64,000 nucleotides of DNA from an uncultured Clostridia bacterium (GCA_934667105.1 CAKULG010000002.1:1-64000); one strand, 5' to 3'; positions 16,917 to 25,881 are shown, numbered from the stretch's first letter. The notes: generated from the letters alone by a model not told the origin. Program-made: numbers and translations.

Positions 16917-17726
16917 ATGAATATCGAATTCTCCCCCCTGCTTTCCCGGCAATGGAACGCCCTACGCATCGAACTGTTCGACAGCGGATACGCCCGTCTG
17001 GGCACGGAATGGAATCAGGAGCACCTCTCCCCGCCCTTCTCCCGCCTGTATTATATCACCGGGGGCGCAGGGGTGGTGGAGGGCGGCGGCCAGCGCCTTT
17101 CGCTGGAGCCGGGCTTTGTTTATCTGCTGCCGCTGCACCTATCGCTGCGCTACGGCTGCGCCGAGGAAATTGAGCAGGTGTATTTTCACATCGCCGCCCG
17201 CACGGACGCGGGCTTCGACCTGTTTTCTCATTGCAAGCAGATGCTGCGCCTGCCCATGAGTTGTCCCTGCGCCCAGATACGGGACGCCTACCGCGCAGGG
17301 GATTATTTGCAGACGGCGCTGCTGGAATGCCAGGTGCGTTCCGATCTGTATCGCCTGATCGCGGCGGCGGGGCTGGAAGAAAAAATGCTGGCGCGCCACT
17401 CCGCCTTTTTACAGCGGGTTTTTTCCGTGGTGCGTCAGCATCTTCGTTCCTCCCTCACGCTGGGGGAAATCGCCGGGTATCTTTCCCTATCGGAAAGCTC
17501 GCTCACCAAGCGCTTCCGCCAGGAATTCGGCATGCCCCTGGGGCGCTATGTGGATGAAATGCTCTTTCAGGAGGTTTGCCATCTTCTGGCCGCCACCAGC
17601 CTGACCGTCAGCGAGATTGCGGAGCGGCTGGATTTTTGCGATCAATTTTATCTGGCCCGTTTTTTCAGCCGCCGTCAAGGCGTGCCGCCCCGGGCCTATC
17701 GCGCCGCATCCCAGGGGCGCATTTGA
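16917..17726 (+). CDS. AraC family transcriptional regulator
   Basis: A 269-residue regulator with an N-terminal cupin-like sensor (about residues 30-115; YYITGGAGVVEGGGQ and LEPGFVYLLP) and two C-terminal helix-turn-helix motifs (about 180-265; LGEIAGYLSLSESSLTKRF and VSEIAERLDFCDQFYLAR). GGAGAAAG precedes the ATG by about 5 nt. It is divergent from the alpha-L-fucosidase gene, so it probably activates that gene in response to a fucosylated sugar. A hairpin of the dispersed repeat family lies 18 nt after its stop codon. Confidence 0.92.
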   Translation: MNIEFSPLLSRQWNALRIELFDSGYARLGTEWNQEHLSPPFSRLYYITGGAGVVEGGGQRLSLEPGFVYLLPLHLSLRYGCAEEIEQVYFHIAARTDAGFDLFSHCKQMLRLPMSCPCAQIRDAYRAGDYLQTALLECQVRSDLYRLIAAAGLEEKMLARHSAFLQRVFSVVRQHLRSSLTLGEIAGYLSLSESSLTKRFRQEFGMPLGRYVDEMLFQEVCHLLAATSLTVSEIAERLDFCDQFYLARFFSRRQGVPPRAYRAASQGRI

Positions 17727-17743
17727 TATATTAGATTATTTAT

Positions 17744-17870
17744 GTGGGGGAACCATTCTTTGGCAGATCAAAGAATGGTTCGCCCGCACCCCCTCCAAGA
17801 AAGCCGATTGGGGAAATAGGGAAAAAAGAAATTCACTTGCTTCTCCTCATGCAAAGTAAAGAAAAAGATG
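17744..17870 (+). repeat. Dispersed intergenic repeat: hairpin core plus tail
   Basis: Core 17744-17787: GTGGGGGAACCATTCTTTG, short loop, CAAAGAATGGTTCGCCCGC. The tail 17788-17870 opens CCCTCCAAGAAAGCCGATTG and later has AAGAAATTCACTTGCTTCTC. It lies between convergent genes. A much weaker fragment (AAAGAACGGGTTCCCTCG at about 17937-17954) may be a further remnant before the next gene. Confidence 0.8.
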
Positions 17871-17971
17871 TCCGATGACCGATTGCCGCCAGAAACCCAT
17901 ACTCCCGTTTGGGCAGAGGAACGCGGGCGACAATTCAAAGAACGGGTTCCCTCGTAATACCTATTTTCCTT

Positions 17972-18871
17972 TTACACCGCCTGCCAGATTCGGCGGGCGT
18001 TTTGCAAGCCCACGGCGGAGGCGTAATACGCATCCTCCAAGCCTTCGAATTCGATCACAATATCGCCGTCGTAGCCGCTGGCCTTCAGCGCGCGCAGGAT
18101 GGCGGGAATATCCAAATCGCCCTGGGCCAGAATGGCTCCTCGCAGATATTTCCCTCCCCGGGAGCGGAACCAGCTGCCCGCGCAGTCGAACTGGGTGCTA
18201 TCTCCCGGATCGGCGCTGCGGATATAGAAATCCTTTAAATGCACCATGCGCGTTTTGGCCGCCAGCGTCTGGGCGGCAATTTCCGCCTGCTCATCCACGC
18301 ATACGATGTTTCCGGTATCCAGCAGCAGGCCGTAATTATCGTCGTTTACGGCGTGCAGAATGCGCTCCACCCGGTCGCACCCATTGGCGAAAAAGCCGTG
18401 GTTTTCAATCAGCGTGGTCACGCCCCGCGTCTTGGCATGAGCGCAAACGCGCCCGGCGGCCTCTGCCATCACGGGCAGCCAGCGCTCAAAATCCAGCGCG
18501 CCGTTGCTGCTTTGGGGCCTGCGGAAAGCGCACACATCGTGGCGCATCCGGGAAAGGCCCAACTCCGCCGCAATATCCACCTCGTGGCACACCCGGGCGA
18601 TTTCCTTTTCCAGCGCTTCCCCCTCCCGGCAAAAATCCGCCAGCACGGAATAATTGCACAGCGCAATTCCCGCGTCCGCCGCCCTGCGCTTCACCTGGGC
18701 GATCCGCGCCCGGTCGATAGCGCCGGTTGCATCCTCCAGCCGAAAGGCGAAGGGCACCAGCTCCATGCATTCCGCGCCGTGAGCCGCCGCCCAATCCATC
18801 GCGTCCTCCAGCGTAATGCGTCCCGCCGCGATTTCCCGATCCAGGGAGTATGAGCTTAAACCAATCCGCAT
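17972..18871 (-). CDS. Sugar phosphate isomerase/epimerase family protein (TIM barrel)
   Basis: A 299-residue protein of the xylose-isomerase-like AP-endonuclease 2 superfamily. The metal-binding Glu, Asp, His and Glu positions are visible as TLIENHG, LLLDTGN, MVHLKDF and IVIEFEG at the ends of successive barrel strands. Members isomerise or epimerise sugars, inositols or keto-sugars; the exact substrate is unknown. AAAGGAGG stands about 10 nt before the ATG. It follows the M20 peptidase gene by 84 nt on the same strand and neighbours the fucosidase locus, so a role in handling imported sugar derivatives is plausible. Confidence 0.85.
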   Translation of the reverse strand: MRIGLSSYSLDREIAAGRITLEDAMDWAAAHGAECMELVPFAFRLEDATGAIDRARIAQVKRRAADAGIALCNYSVLADFCREGEALEKEIARVCHEVDIAAELGLSRMRHDVCAFRRPQSSNGALDFERWLPVMAEAAGRVCAHAKTRGVTTLIENHGFFANGCDRVERILHAVNDDNYGLLLDTGNIVCVDEQAEIAAQTLAAKTRMVHLKDFYIRSADPGDSTQFDCAGSWFRSRGGKYLRGAILAQGDLDIPAILRALKASGYDGDIVIEFEGLEDAYYASAVGLQNARRIWQAV

Positions 18872-18955
18872 GTGTTCCCGCCTCCTTTTTTTGTAACGTT
18901 TAAAAGACTATTCAACCGCATTGCGGTTTACGCGCGCGTTTCTTCATATTTATTT

Positions 18956-20236
18956 TCACGCCATAAGCATCTGGCGGAAAAAGGCCGCGCCCCGAAGCAG
19001 ATTTTCAATGCTGATGCGCTCGTTGGCGTGATGCATTCTTGAAAGCTCCTCCGGGGGCAGGATAAAGGGGCTGAAGCGATAAATATAGGGGCAGATCGGC
19101 TCCATCCGCCGGGCGTCGGACGCGCCGGTAAGCAGATAGGGGGCCACGGGCGTTTCCGGAAAATGCACCTGCACCGCCGTGACCAGCGCCTCCCAGGCCG
19201 CGCCGGAAACAGGCGAAACCAGGCTGGGCTCATCCATCACATCCACGGTGACCAGAATTCGCTCGTCGGAAATAACATCCTTAATTCGTTCCAGCAGCGC
19301 CTCCGTCTTTTCCCCGGGAAGGATGGAGGCCTGAAAGGTTATCGCGGCCTTTTTTCCCCGCAGCGCGTCGCCCTTCAGGCTGCTGATGTGCAGCTGCGTG
19401 CGGCTTAGCGCGCGGCCATACACCGTGCGATCCAGCTTGCGCAGCAGCTGCGTTCGCATCATGCGCGGATGCGCGGCGCAAAAGCGCGAATAGCCCACCA
19501 TTTCGGCGGAAAGCGCCTCCAGCATCCGGCTGGTGACAGGGCAGACGGCGGGAACAAAGCGCATGCGCAGCAGCCGCTGGGAGGCGTGGAGCAGCGCCTC
19601 GATGGCCCGGTCGCCGTCGGAGGTGAGGGTGAAGCACATGCGCCCTTTTTCCGCCACGCCTACCAGCGCCGCAGGCCTTTCGCACAGGGTGGGCAGCGCC
19701 GTTACCGAGCCGCCCTCATCCAGCACAAAGGCGGGCCGAACGCCCCGTGCGTCCAGCAGGCGGCACATTTTCTGCATGCTTCCCCCCCGCGTTTCCTCAT
19801 CGCAGGAAAAGGCGAAATAAATATCGCCCCGGGGCAGGGTTTCCTCCGCCAGCAGGCCCTCCATGGCGGTAAGCAGGGCGATTAAATGTCCTTTCATATC
19901 CGCCGCGCCCCGGCCATAAACAAAGCCGTCCCGGATCTCGCCAGAAAAGGGCGGAACAACCCATTTTTCGCATTCCCGCACGGGGGCGACGTCCAGATGC
20001 GATAAAAAAAGCAGCGGCCGCGCCCCGCCCGCGCCAGGCAGAGAAAGCAGCAGCGCCCGGCCGTCGATTATCTCCGTCTTAGCCGCCTGAAAAAGCAGCG
20101 GAAACAGTTCCCGCAAAACCGTGTGCAGCTGCGTGAAGGGGGCGTCGGGCCCGGCGGCCAGGGTTGGCTGCGCAATCGCCACGGCCAATGCCCGGGCGAT
20201 TCGCCGCTCCACCCATTCCCTCTCCCGCATGCTCAT
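18956..20236 (-). CDS. M20 family metallopeptidase
   Basis: A 426-residue zinc hydrolase of the ArgE/DapE/carboxypeptidase group. The metal ligands and catalytic acids are seen as SHLDVAP (about residue 78), GRGAADMKG (about 108), SCDEETRGG (about 144), VLDEGG (about 171) and the C-terminal MHHANERIS. The inserted dimerisation domain spans about 190-315. It probably cleaves dipeptides or N-acyl amino acids in the cytoplasm. The first ATG was kept because GGGGAG lies 4 nt upstream. It is probably co-transcribed with the isomerase-like gene. Confidence 0.9.
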   Translation of the reverse strand: MSMREREWVERRIARALAVAIAQPTLAAGPDAPFTQLHTVLRELFPLLFQAAKTEIIDGRALLLSLPGAGGARPLLFLSHLDVAPVRECEKWVVPPFSGEIRDGFVYGRGAADMKGHLIALLTAMEGLLAEETLPRGDIYFAFSCDEETRGGSMQKMCRLLDARGVRPAFVLDEGGSVTALPTLCERPAALVGVAEKGRMCFTLTSDGDRAIEALLHASQRLLRMRFVPAVCPVTSRMLEALSAEMVGYSRFCAAHPRMMRTQLLRKLDRTVYGRALSRTQLHISSLKGDALRGKKAAITFQASILPGEKTEALLERIKDVISDERILVTVDVMDEPSLVSPVSGAAWEALVTAVQVHFPETPVAPYLLTGASDARRMEPICPYIYRFSPFILPPEELSRMHHANERISIENLLRGAAFFRQMLMA

Positions 20237-20356
20237 TTCTCTCCCCTTTTTTCTTTTTTGTTTCTTTTCTCTCTTTCGTCTTCCTTTTCCTGCTTAAATA
20301 AGGCAGATTTTGAACAATTTTTTAAAAAAACGCTGGTATCTCTCCCGCGTCCATGC

Positions 20357-20391
20357 TATAATGATTAGGAAAATTGTCTTGGCAATTTTCC
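20357..20391 (+). promoter_or_regulatory. TATAAT box and inverted repeat before the pfkA operon
   Basis: TATAAT at 20357-20362 is followed 5 nt later by GGAAAATTG, TCTTGG, CAATTTTCC (20368-20391), a perfect 9-bp inverted repeat over or just after the likely start site. It could be an operator or a 5' mRNA hairpin. The -35 region is weak. The 5' leader to 20457 shows nothing else. Confidence 0.6.
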
Positions 20392-20457
20392 GGGTCGCCG
20401 GGCGCGCTTCGCCTGACCGCGCGCACGCGGCACAATCCAAAAAGGGAAGTGGTTCCT

Positions 20458-20676
20458 TTGCCCCAGGGCGCGGAATGGAAGGTAATCCATATGACGCATA
20501 CCGAAAAGCACGCCGCTGAGATCGTAAGGAGCCTGACGGAGGAGGGCGTTCTGGCCCGCAGCCAGCAGGTCTACCGCAAGGTGCCCTCCCAGGATAATTA
20601 TTATGAAATCATGGTGCTGGGTTCGGAGGCTTTGGAAGCGCAGCAATTGCTGATTGAAAAAAACCTGCTTTTCTGA
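20458..20676 (+). CDS. Small conserved protein upstream of pfkA
   Basis: A 72-residue soluble protein (EWKVIHMTHTEKHAAEIV ... YYEIMVLGSEALEAQQLL) with a beta-alpha-beta-beta-alpha pattern like the small PII/DUF2007-type proteins found before pfkA in many Clostridia. I place the start at TTG 20458, 8 nt after GGGAAG, because the conserved strand EWKVIHMT begins just after it; the ATG at 20491 would remove this strand. It is 35 nt upstream of pfkA and probably co-transcribed. Function is unknown; a regulatory role in glycolysis is a guess from position. Confidence 0.65.
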   Translation: MPQGAEWKVIHMTHTEKHAAEIVRSLTEEGVLARSQQVYRKVPSQDNYYEIMVLGSEALEAQQLLIEKNLLF

Positions 20677-20711
20677 GCCTGCCTTACTTATAAAAAAGGA
20701 GTGGAATTTCT

Positions 20712-21761
20712 ATGCCCAATATCGCAGTATTGACCAGCGGCGGCGACAGCCCCGGCATGAACGCGGCGGTTATGTCCGTAGCGCGGAACGCGGCTTATTA
20801 TAAAATGCCGCTGATCGGCATCAAACGCGGCTTTAACGGCCTGCTGGGCCGCTCGGAAAACCCCGACGACGATTTTGAGCGCCTCAGTCTGGACACGGTG
20901 CTGGATATCGCCGATCTGCCCGGCACGCATCTGCGCACCGCCCGGTGCAGCGAATTTCTGGATCCCGCCGTACGGGAAAACGCCGCCAGGATCCTGCGCA
21001 AGCTGGATGTGAGCGGCCTGGTGGTTATCGGTGGCAACGGCAGCTTTACCGGCGCGATGCGCCTGTGCGAGTTGGGAATTCCCTGCATTGGCATTCCCGG
21101 CACCATTGATAACGACCTGCCCTATACCGAAATGACGCTGGGGTATGATACCGCCGTCAACGTTTGCGTGGACGCGGTGCGCGCTATCCGCGCCACCTCC
21201 CGCTCCCATGACCGCCCCCATGTGGTGGAGGTGATGGGCCGGGATTGCGGCGACATCGCCCTAGCCACCGCCGAAGCGACGGGCTCTGAAATCGTGGTGG
21301 TGCCCGAGGTGAAATGGAAGGTGGACGACGTGGCCGCCCAGCTGAACCGCCAGATCGAAATGGGCAACACCCGCGCCACCGTGGTGGTTGCCGAGGGATG
21401 CTGGAAATCCATGGCTCCCTTTGATGTGTATAAGTTCCTCAAGCCCTACGGCAAGGAGGTTTATCCCGGCGAACCCATGACCGCCTATCGCTTTGCCAGC
21501 GTGCTCAAGCGCAAGTGCGGCATGGTGGAGGCCCGGCACACCGTGATCGGCTACACCCAGCGCGGCTGCTCCCCCACCGCCCGGGACAGCATGTTCGCCT
21601 TCGAAGCGGGCGCGATGGCGGTGCAGATGCTCAAGGAAGGCATCGGCAACCAGGTGATCGGCGTGAAGAACGGCCGCACCTTCCATATGCCCATCGAAAA
21701 GGCGCTGGCCGAAAAACGGCGCTTCAATAAAAAGCTGTTTAACCTGATTAATGCGCTGTAA
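20712..21761 (+). CDS. pfkA: 6-phosphofructokinase
   Basis: A 349-residue enzyme that phosphorylates fructose 6-phosphate in glycolysis. It has the N-terminal LTSGGDSPGMNA, the catalytic PGTIDND (Asp133, the usual base) and EVMGRDCGDIA. The nucleotide motif is GGNGS at 107-111, where bacterial ATP-dependent enzymes have GGDGS; the Asp that helps hold Mg2+ is Asn here, while the Gly that distinguishes ATP from pyrophosphate use is kept. The length is about 30 residues above the E. coli enzyme, mostly in the C-terminal half. A strong GGAG site precedes the ATG and a terminator follows the stop. Confidence 0.95.
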   Translation: MPNIAVLTSGGDSPGMNAAVMSVARNAAYYKMPLIGIKRGFNGLLGRSENPDDDFERLSLDTVLDIADLPGTHLRTARCSEFLDPAVRENAARILRKLDVSGLVVIGGNGSFTGAMRLCELGIPCIGIPGTIDNDLPYTEMTLGYDTAVNVCVDAVRAIRATSRSHDRPHVVEVMGRDCGDIALATAEATGSEIVVVPEVKWKVDDVAAQLNRQIEMGNTRATVVVAEGCWKSMAPFDVYKFLKPYGKEVYPGEPMTAYRFASVLKRKCGMVEARHTVIGYTQRGCSPTARDSMFAFEAGAMAVQMLKEGIGNQVIGVKNGRTFHMPIEKALAEKRRFNKKLFNLINAL

Positions 21762-21784
21762 TCAATTCTTCCGCAGTCATGCAA

Positions 21785-21822
21785 AAAGGCCGCCGGGCTT
21801 GCTCCGGCGGCCTTTGGTTTTT
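21785..21822 (+). terminator. Intrinsic terminator of pfkA
   Basis: AAAGGCCGCCGG and CCGGCGGCCTTT pair perfectly (12 bp) around GCTTGCT, followed by GGTTTTT, 24 nt after the stop codon. Confidence 0.9.
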
Positions 21823-21867
21823 AGCGCTGCTGAGGCCGAAAAGGATCGTTTTTTCAAAATGCCATCG

Positions 21868-22074
21868 GGAACGCAAGCGGATTTCTTATCGCTTCCTCTA
21901 CCCAAACGGCTTACTTGAAGGGAAAGAGAAACGCCCGGCCTGCCTGCGGCAGGAGCGGATGTTTTAAGGCCGCAAGAAATTGAACGCCGCAACCGAAGCA
22001 AGCGGCGGCGAACCGCCGCGCCGGTTGAGCTTGCGAAAAGAGGGAGCCCTCTTTGGCTGTCAAAGAAGGCTCCC
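21868..22074 (-). repeat. Dispersed intergenic repeat, inverted orientation
   Basis: The hairpin 22042-22074 (GGGAGCCCTCTTTG, loop, CAAAGAAGGCTCCC) lies 21 nt after the typA stop. About 120 nt further along the minus strand comes the tail (21923-21868), which reads CTTCAAGTAAGCCGTTTGGG then AAGAAATCCGCTTGCG. About 120 nt of GC-rich sequence separates core and tail, more than in other copies. It fills most of the gap between the convergent pfkA and typA genes. Confidence 0.75.
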
Positions 22075-22094
22075 CGCTTGATGATTCGTTATTT

Positions 22095-23921
22095 TTATTT
22101 CTTCAACCGGCTGGCGTCCTTGGCCCGCTGCTCGTGGCTGAGCACCCGCTTGCGCATGCGCAGGGATTTGGGCGTGATTTCCAGCAGCTCGTCGTCGTCG
22201 ATGAATTCCAGGCATTCCTCCAGCGTCAGGGGATGCACGGAAACCAGGCGCAGGCTGTCCTCGGAAGCGGAGGCGTTGCGCATATTGGTCACATGCTTCT
22301 GCTTGCACACATTGACCACAATATCCCCCGGGCGGCTGGATTCGCCGCAGATCATGCCGCCGTACACAGGCGTTTGGTTGCCGATGAAGAGCGTGCCGCG
22401 ATCCTGAACGTAATACAGGGCGTACTGGGTGGTTTCGCCGGTTTCATAGCAAACCAGCGCGCCCACATTGCGGTGGGGAATATCGCCCTTGTATTCCTCG
22501 TAATGATCGAACACGGCGCTCATGATGCCCTCGCCCCGGGTGTCGGTCATGAACTCGCTGCGATAGCCGAACAGGCCCCGGCTGGGCACCAGGAATTCCA
22601 GGCGCACCCGGTCAGCCCCGCTCATGGATTCCAGCGTGCCCCGGCGGCGGCCGATCTTCTCAATCACCGCGCCCGCGTAAGCCTGGGGCGTGTCCACCAC
22701 CAGCAGCTCCACCGGCTCCATCTTTTTGCCGTTCTCGTAATGATAAATCACCTCAGGCTTACTCACCTGGAATTCGTAGCCCTCCCGGCGCATGGTTTCA
22801 ATCAGGATGGAAAGGTGCAACTCGCCGCGGCCGCAAACCTCGAACTGATCGGGGGTGTCCCCATCCCGCACGCGGAGAGAAACATCCGTTTCCACCTCGC
22901 GATACAGCCGGTTGCGCAGATGGCGGCTGGTGACGAACTGGCCCTCCCGCCCGGCGAAGGGGGAATCATTGACGGAGAAGGTCATGGTGACGGTAGGCTC
23001 GGTGATGGCCACAAAGGGCAGCGGCTCGGGCGTGGCGGGATCACAGACGGTGTCGCCGATGGAAATATCGGCCAGGCCCGTCAGCGCCACAATATCGCCC
23101 ATGCTCACGCTTTCGGCGGGAACGCGCTTCAGCCCATCGTAAACCGAAAGGGCGGTCAGCCGCCAGGGGGCGGAGGGGGGCAGTTCGCTCTGGGCGTTGC
23201 AGCGCACCACCATCATGCCGTCCTTCAGCGTGCCGCGGGTGATGCGGCCGATGCCGATGCGGCCCACATATTCGTTATAGTCGATGGTGGAAATCAACAC
23301 CTGGGCCGGGCCCTCGGGATCGCCCTCCGGGGCGGGAATATACTTCATAATCATCTCAAAGAGCGGCTTTAAATCGGTGCCGGGCTGATTGAGATCCAGC
23401 GTGGCCGTTCCCTTGCGGGCGGAGGCGTAAATGATGGGACGATCCAGCGTTTCGGGATCGGCGTCCAGCTCGATAAGCAGATCCACCAACTCGTTCACCA
23501 CTTCATCGCAGCGGGCGTCGGGCCGGTCCACCTTGTTAATCACCAGCAGCACGGGCAGCTTCAGGTTCAGCGCCTTTTGCAGCACGAAGCGGGTCTGGGG
23601 CATGGGACCCTCAAAGCTGTCCACCAGCAGCAGCACGCCGTCCACCATTTTGAGCACGCGCTCCACCTCGCCGCCGAAATCGGCGTGGCCCGGAGTGTCG
23701 ACGATGTTGATTTTCGCGTTATGATAATGCACGGCGGTATTCTTGGCCAGAATGGTGATGCCGCGTTCGCGCTCCAGATCGTTGGAATCCATCACGCGCT
23801 CGGCCACCTGCTGATTCTGGCGGAACACGCCGCCCTGCTTGAGCATCTGATCCACCAGGGTGGTTTTGCCATGGTCAACGTGGGCAATGATAGCGATGTT
23901 GCGAATGTCGTTGCGAATCAT
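22095..23921 (-). CDS. typA: Translational GTPase TypA/BipA
   Basis: A 608-residue ribosome-associated GTPase used in ribosome assembly and stress adaptation. G1 is AHVDHGKTT at about residues 11-19, G2 is in RERGITILAKN, G3 is DTPGHADF, G4 is NKVD and G5 is ASARKG. Domains II, III, V and the TypA-specific C terminus follow, ending in a basic RVLSHEQRAKDASRLKK. The start at 23921 was chosen because GAGGGAG lies 7 nt upstream; the seven residues added by an earlier start are not conserved in kind. It has its own sigma-A promoter and is convergent with pfkA. Confidence 0.97.
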   Translation of the reverse strand: MIRNDIRNIAIIAHVDHGKTTLVDQMLKQGGVFRQNQQVAERVMDSNDLERERGITILAKNTAVHYHNAKINIVDTPGHADFGGEVERVLKMVDGVLLLVDSFEGPMPQTRFVLQKALNLKLPVLLVINKVDRPDARCDEVVNELVDLLIELDADPETLDRPIIYASARKGTATLDLNQPGTDLKPLFEMIMKYIPAPEGDPEGPAQVLISTIDYNEYVGRIGIGRITRGTLKDGMMVVRCNAQSELPPSAPWRLTALSVYDGLKRVPAESVSMGDIVALTGLADISIGDTVCDPATPEPLPFVAITEPTVTMTFSVNDSPFAGREGQFVTSRHLRNRLYREVETDVSLRVRDGDTPDQFEVCGRGELHLSILIETMRREGYEFQVSKPEVIYHYENGKKMEPVELLVVDTPQAYAGAVIEKIGRRRGTLESMSGADRVRLEFLVPSRGLFGYRSEFMTDTRGEGIMSAVFDHYEEYKGDIPHRNVGALVCYETGETTQYALYYVQDRGTLFIGNQTPVYGGMICGESSRPGDIVVNVCKQKHVTNMRNASASEDSLRLVSVHPLTLEECLEFIDDDELLEITPKSLRMRKRVLSHEQRAKDASRLKK

Positions 23922-23962
23922 CGGTGTTCTCCCTCTTTCCATCCGTGTAAAGCCAACAGTTT

Positions 23963-23991
23963 ATTGTATATTGATTTTTTCCGTTTGTCAA
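23963..23991 (-). promoter_or_regulatory. Sigma-A promoter of typA
   Basis: On the minus strand: TTGACA (23991-23986), 17 nt, TACAAT (23968-23963), 42 nt before the start codon. The divergent gap 23922-24273 otherwise holds only the promoter of the opposite operon. Confidence 0.88.
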
Positions 23992-24148
23992 CCGCTCGCC
24001 CCGGAAGATTTTTCGCTTTTCCCGGGCGCAGGCGAAAAAATACAGAAAGAGAGCGTTTTTTCCCACCGTTCCATGGGTCGCCCGCAGGAGCCCTCCTTGC
24101 TGCGCCCGGCCGCGCCGCGTATTTCTCCCCGTTTCGGCAAAAACACGC

Positions 24149-24177
24149 TTGCTCCCCTCCCCGCTTGATGGTATACT
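24149..24177 (+). promoter_or_regulatory. Sigma-A promoter of the FAD dehydrogenase-dtd-hemZ operon
   Basis: TTGCTC (24149-24154), 17 nt, TATACT (24172-24177). The -10 is good and the -35 is moderate. The start codon of the first gene is 97 nt downstream. Confidence 0.65.
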
Positions 24178-24273
24178 ATAAAAGGTAGAAAAAGCGGCCC
24201 GGTAACGGGGCACTTGCTTCTTCATGAGGAAGGACGGCATTGCAACAAATCATCCGAAAGGAAGCGCCTGCCC

Positions 24274-25878
24274 ATGCTGCGAATCGCCAATTTGAAAATT
24301 CCCCTGGACGCGGGGCCGGACGCGCCGCTGCGTGCCGCGCTGAAAAAGCTGCGGATCAGCCCGGAGCAGGCGCTTTCCTGGCGTATCGCCAAAAAGAGCG
24401 TGGACGCGCGGGATAAGGGCGACGTGCATTTTGTGATGACGGTGGATGTGGCGCTGAAGAACGAGGCCGCATGCCTGCACGCCTTAAAGCCGGGCACGGC
24501 CAGCCCCGTTCCCGCGCCCGCCGCCCCGCCCCGCATCGCGCCGCCGCCCCGGGGGCCGCGCCCTGTTGTGGCGGGTCTGGGCCCGGGCGGGCTTTTCGCG
24601 GCGCTGGCGCTGGCCCGGGCAGGCCTGCGCCCCATCGTGCTGGAGCGGGGGGAGCCCGTGGAGCGCCGCGCCCGGGATACCGCCCGCTTTGCGGAGGAGG
24701 GCGAATTGAACCCCGAAAGCAACATTCAATTCGGCGAGGGCGGCGCGGGCGCGTTTTCGGACGGCAAGCTGACCACGGGCATCAAGGATCCCCGGTGCGT
24801 CCTTGTGCTCAAGGAACTGGCCGGGCACGGCGCGCCGGAGGAGATTCTCTATCTCGCCCGGCCGCATATCGGCACCGATCGCCTGCCCCAGGTGGTTTCC
24901 AGCATCCGGCGGGAAATCGAGGGGCTGGGGGGCGAGGTGCGCTTTTCCACCCGGCTTTGCGGCGTTCGCCTGAAGGGCGGCGCGCTGTGCGCCGTGGAGG
25001 CCCTGTGCGCCGGAGAAACCCAGGAAATCGAAACCGATACGCTGATTACCGCCATCGGTCACAGCGCGGCGGACACCCAGCAAATGCTTTTCCAGGCGGG
25101 GGTGCGCATGGTGCAAAAGCCCTTTTCTGTGGGCGCGCGCATCGAGCATCCCCAGGCGCTGATTAACCGCAGCCAGTACGGCGCCTTCGCCCGGCACCCT
25201 GCCCTGGGGGCGGCGGAATATCATTTATCCGTCAAGCTGCCCGACGGCCGGGGGGCTTACACCTTCTGTATGTGCCCCGGAGGCACGGTGGTGGCCGCCG
25301 CCAGCCGCATAGGGGGCGTGTGCGTCAACGGCATGAGCCCCTTCGCCCGGGACGGCCAGAACGCCAACGCGGCGCTGCTGGTGGATGTGCGGCCCGAGGA
25401 TTTCGGCGACGATCACCCCCTGGCGGGCTACGCGCTGCAGCGCGCCTGGGAAAAGCGCGCCTTTGTGGCAGGCGGCGGCGATTACCGCGCCCCGGCCCAG
25501 CTGGCAGGGGATTTGCTGGCCCTGCGGGAAAGCAAGGCGCTGGGCGGCGTGGCCCCCACCTATCGCCCGGGCGTGATCTGCGCCGATCTGCGGGCCGTGC
25601 TGCCCGAATTCGCCTGGCAGGGAATCCGCCAGGCCATCCTGACCTTTGATCGTCAGCTCAAGGGCTTCGCCCTGCCCGACGCGGTGCTCACCGGGGTGGA
25701 AAGCCGCTCCTCCTGCCCGGCGCGAACGCCGCGGAACGAGCGATATGAAAGCAGCGTTCCGGGCATTTATCCCTGCGGCGAGGGCGCGGGCTATGCGGGC
25801 GGCATCATGAGCGCCGCCGTGGACGGCCTGCGGGTGGCCGAGGCGGTGCTGAAAAGTCGCGGAATGATGGAGGAATGA
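24274..25878 (+). CDS. FAD-dependent dehydrogenase (COG2509-type)
   Basis: A 534-residue flavoprotein. Residues 1-65 form an N-terminal RNA-binding-like cap (LRIANLKIPLDAG...KLRISPEQALSWRIAKKSVDAR); a Pro/Ala linker leads to the FAD dinucleotide fold VVAGLGPGGLFAALALARAG (about residue 94), then GEGGAGAFSDGKLTTGI and the C-terminal FAD-binding GIYPCGEGAGYAGGIMSAA. This family is common next to tRNA-related genes in Firmicutes, but its reaction is not established. AAGGAAG lies about 9 nt before the ATG. It is the first gene of an operon with dtd, an MBL hydrolase, hemZ and an acetyltransferase. Confidence 0.88.
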   Translation: MLRIANLKIPLDAGPDAPLRAALKKLRISPEQALSWRIAKKSVDARDKGDVHFVMTVDVALKNEAACLHALKPGTASPVPAPAAPPRIAPPPRGPRPVVAGLGPGGLFAALALARAGLRPIVLERGEPVERRARDTARFAEEGELNPESNIQFGEGGAGAFSDGKLTTGIKDPRCVLVLKELAGHGAPEEILYLARPHIGTDRLPQVVSSIRREIEGLGGEVRFSTRLCGVRLKGGALCAVEALCAGETQEIETDTLITAIGHSAADTQQMLFQAGVRMVQKPFSVGARIEHPQALINRSQYGAFARHPALGAAEYHLSVKLPDGRGAYTFCMCPGGTVVAAASRIGGVCVNGMSPFARDGQNANAALLVDVRPEDFGDDHPLAGYALQRAWEKRAFVAGGGDYRAPAQLAGDLLALRESKALGGVAPTYRPGVICADLRAVLPEFAWQGIRQAILTFDRQLKGFALPDAVLTGVESRSSCPARTPRNERYESSVPGIYPCGEGAGYAGGIMSAAVDGLRVAEAVLKSRGMMEE

Positions 25879-25881
25879 GCC

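Noticed and set aside
15229..16920. A 563-codon + frame opposite the fucosidase gene
   Set aside because: It begins in the dispersed repeat and is antisense to a clear GH29 enzyme.
17880..17955. A further full copy of the dispersed repeat
   Set aside because: Only AAAGAACGGGTTCCCTCG is recognisable; the opposite arm and tail are not convincing.
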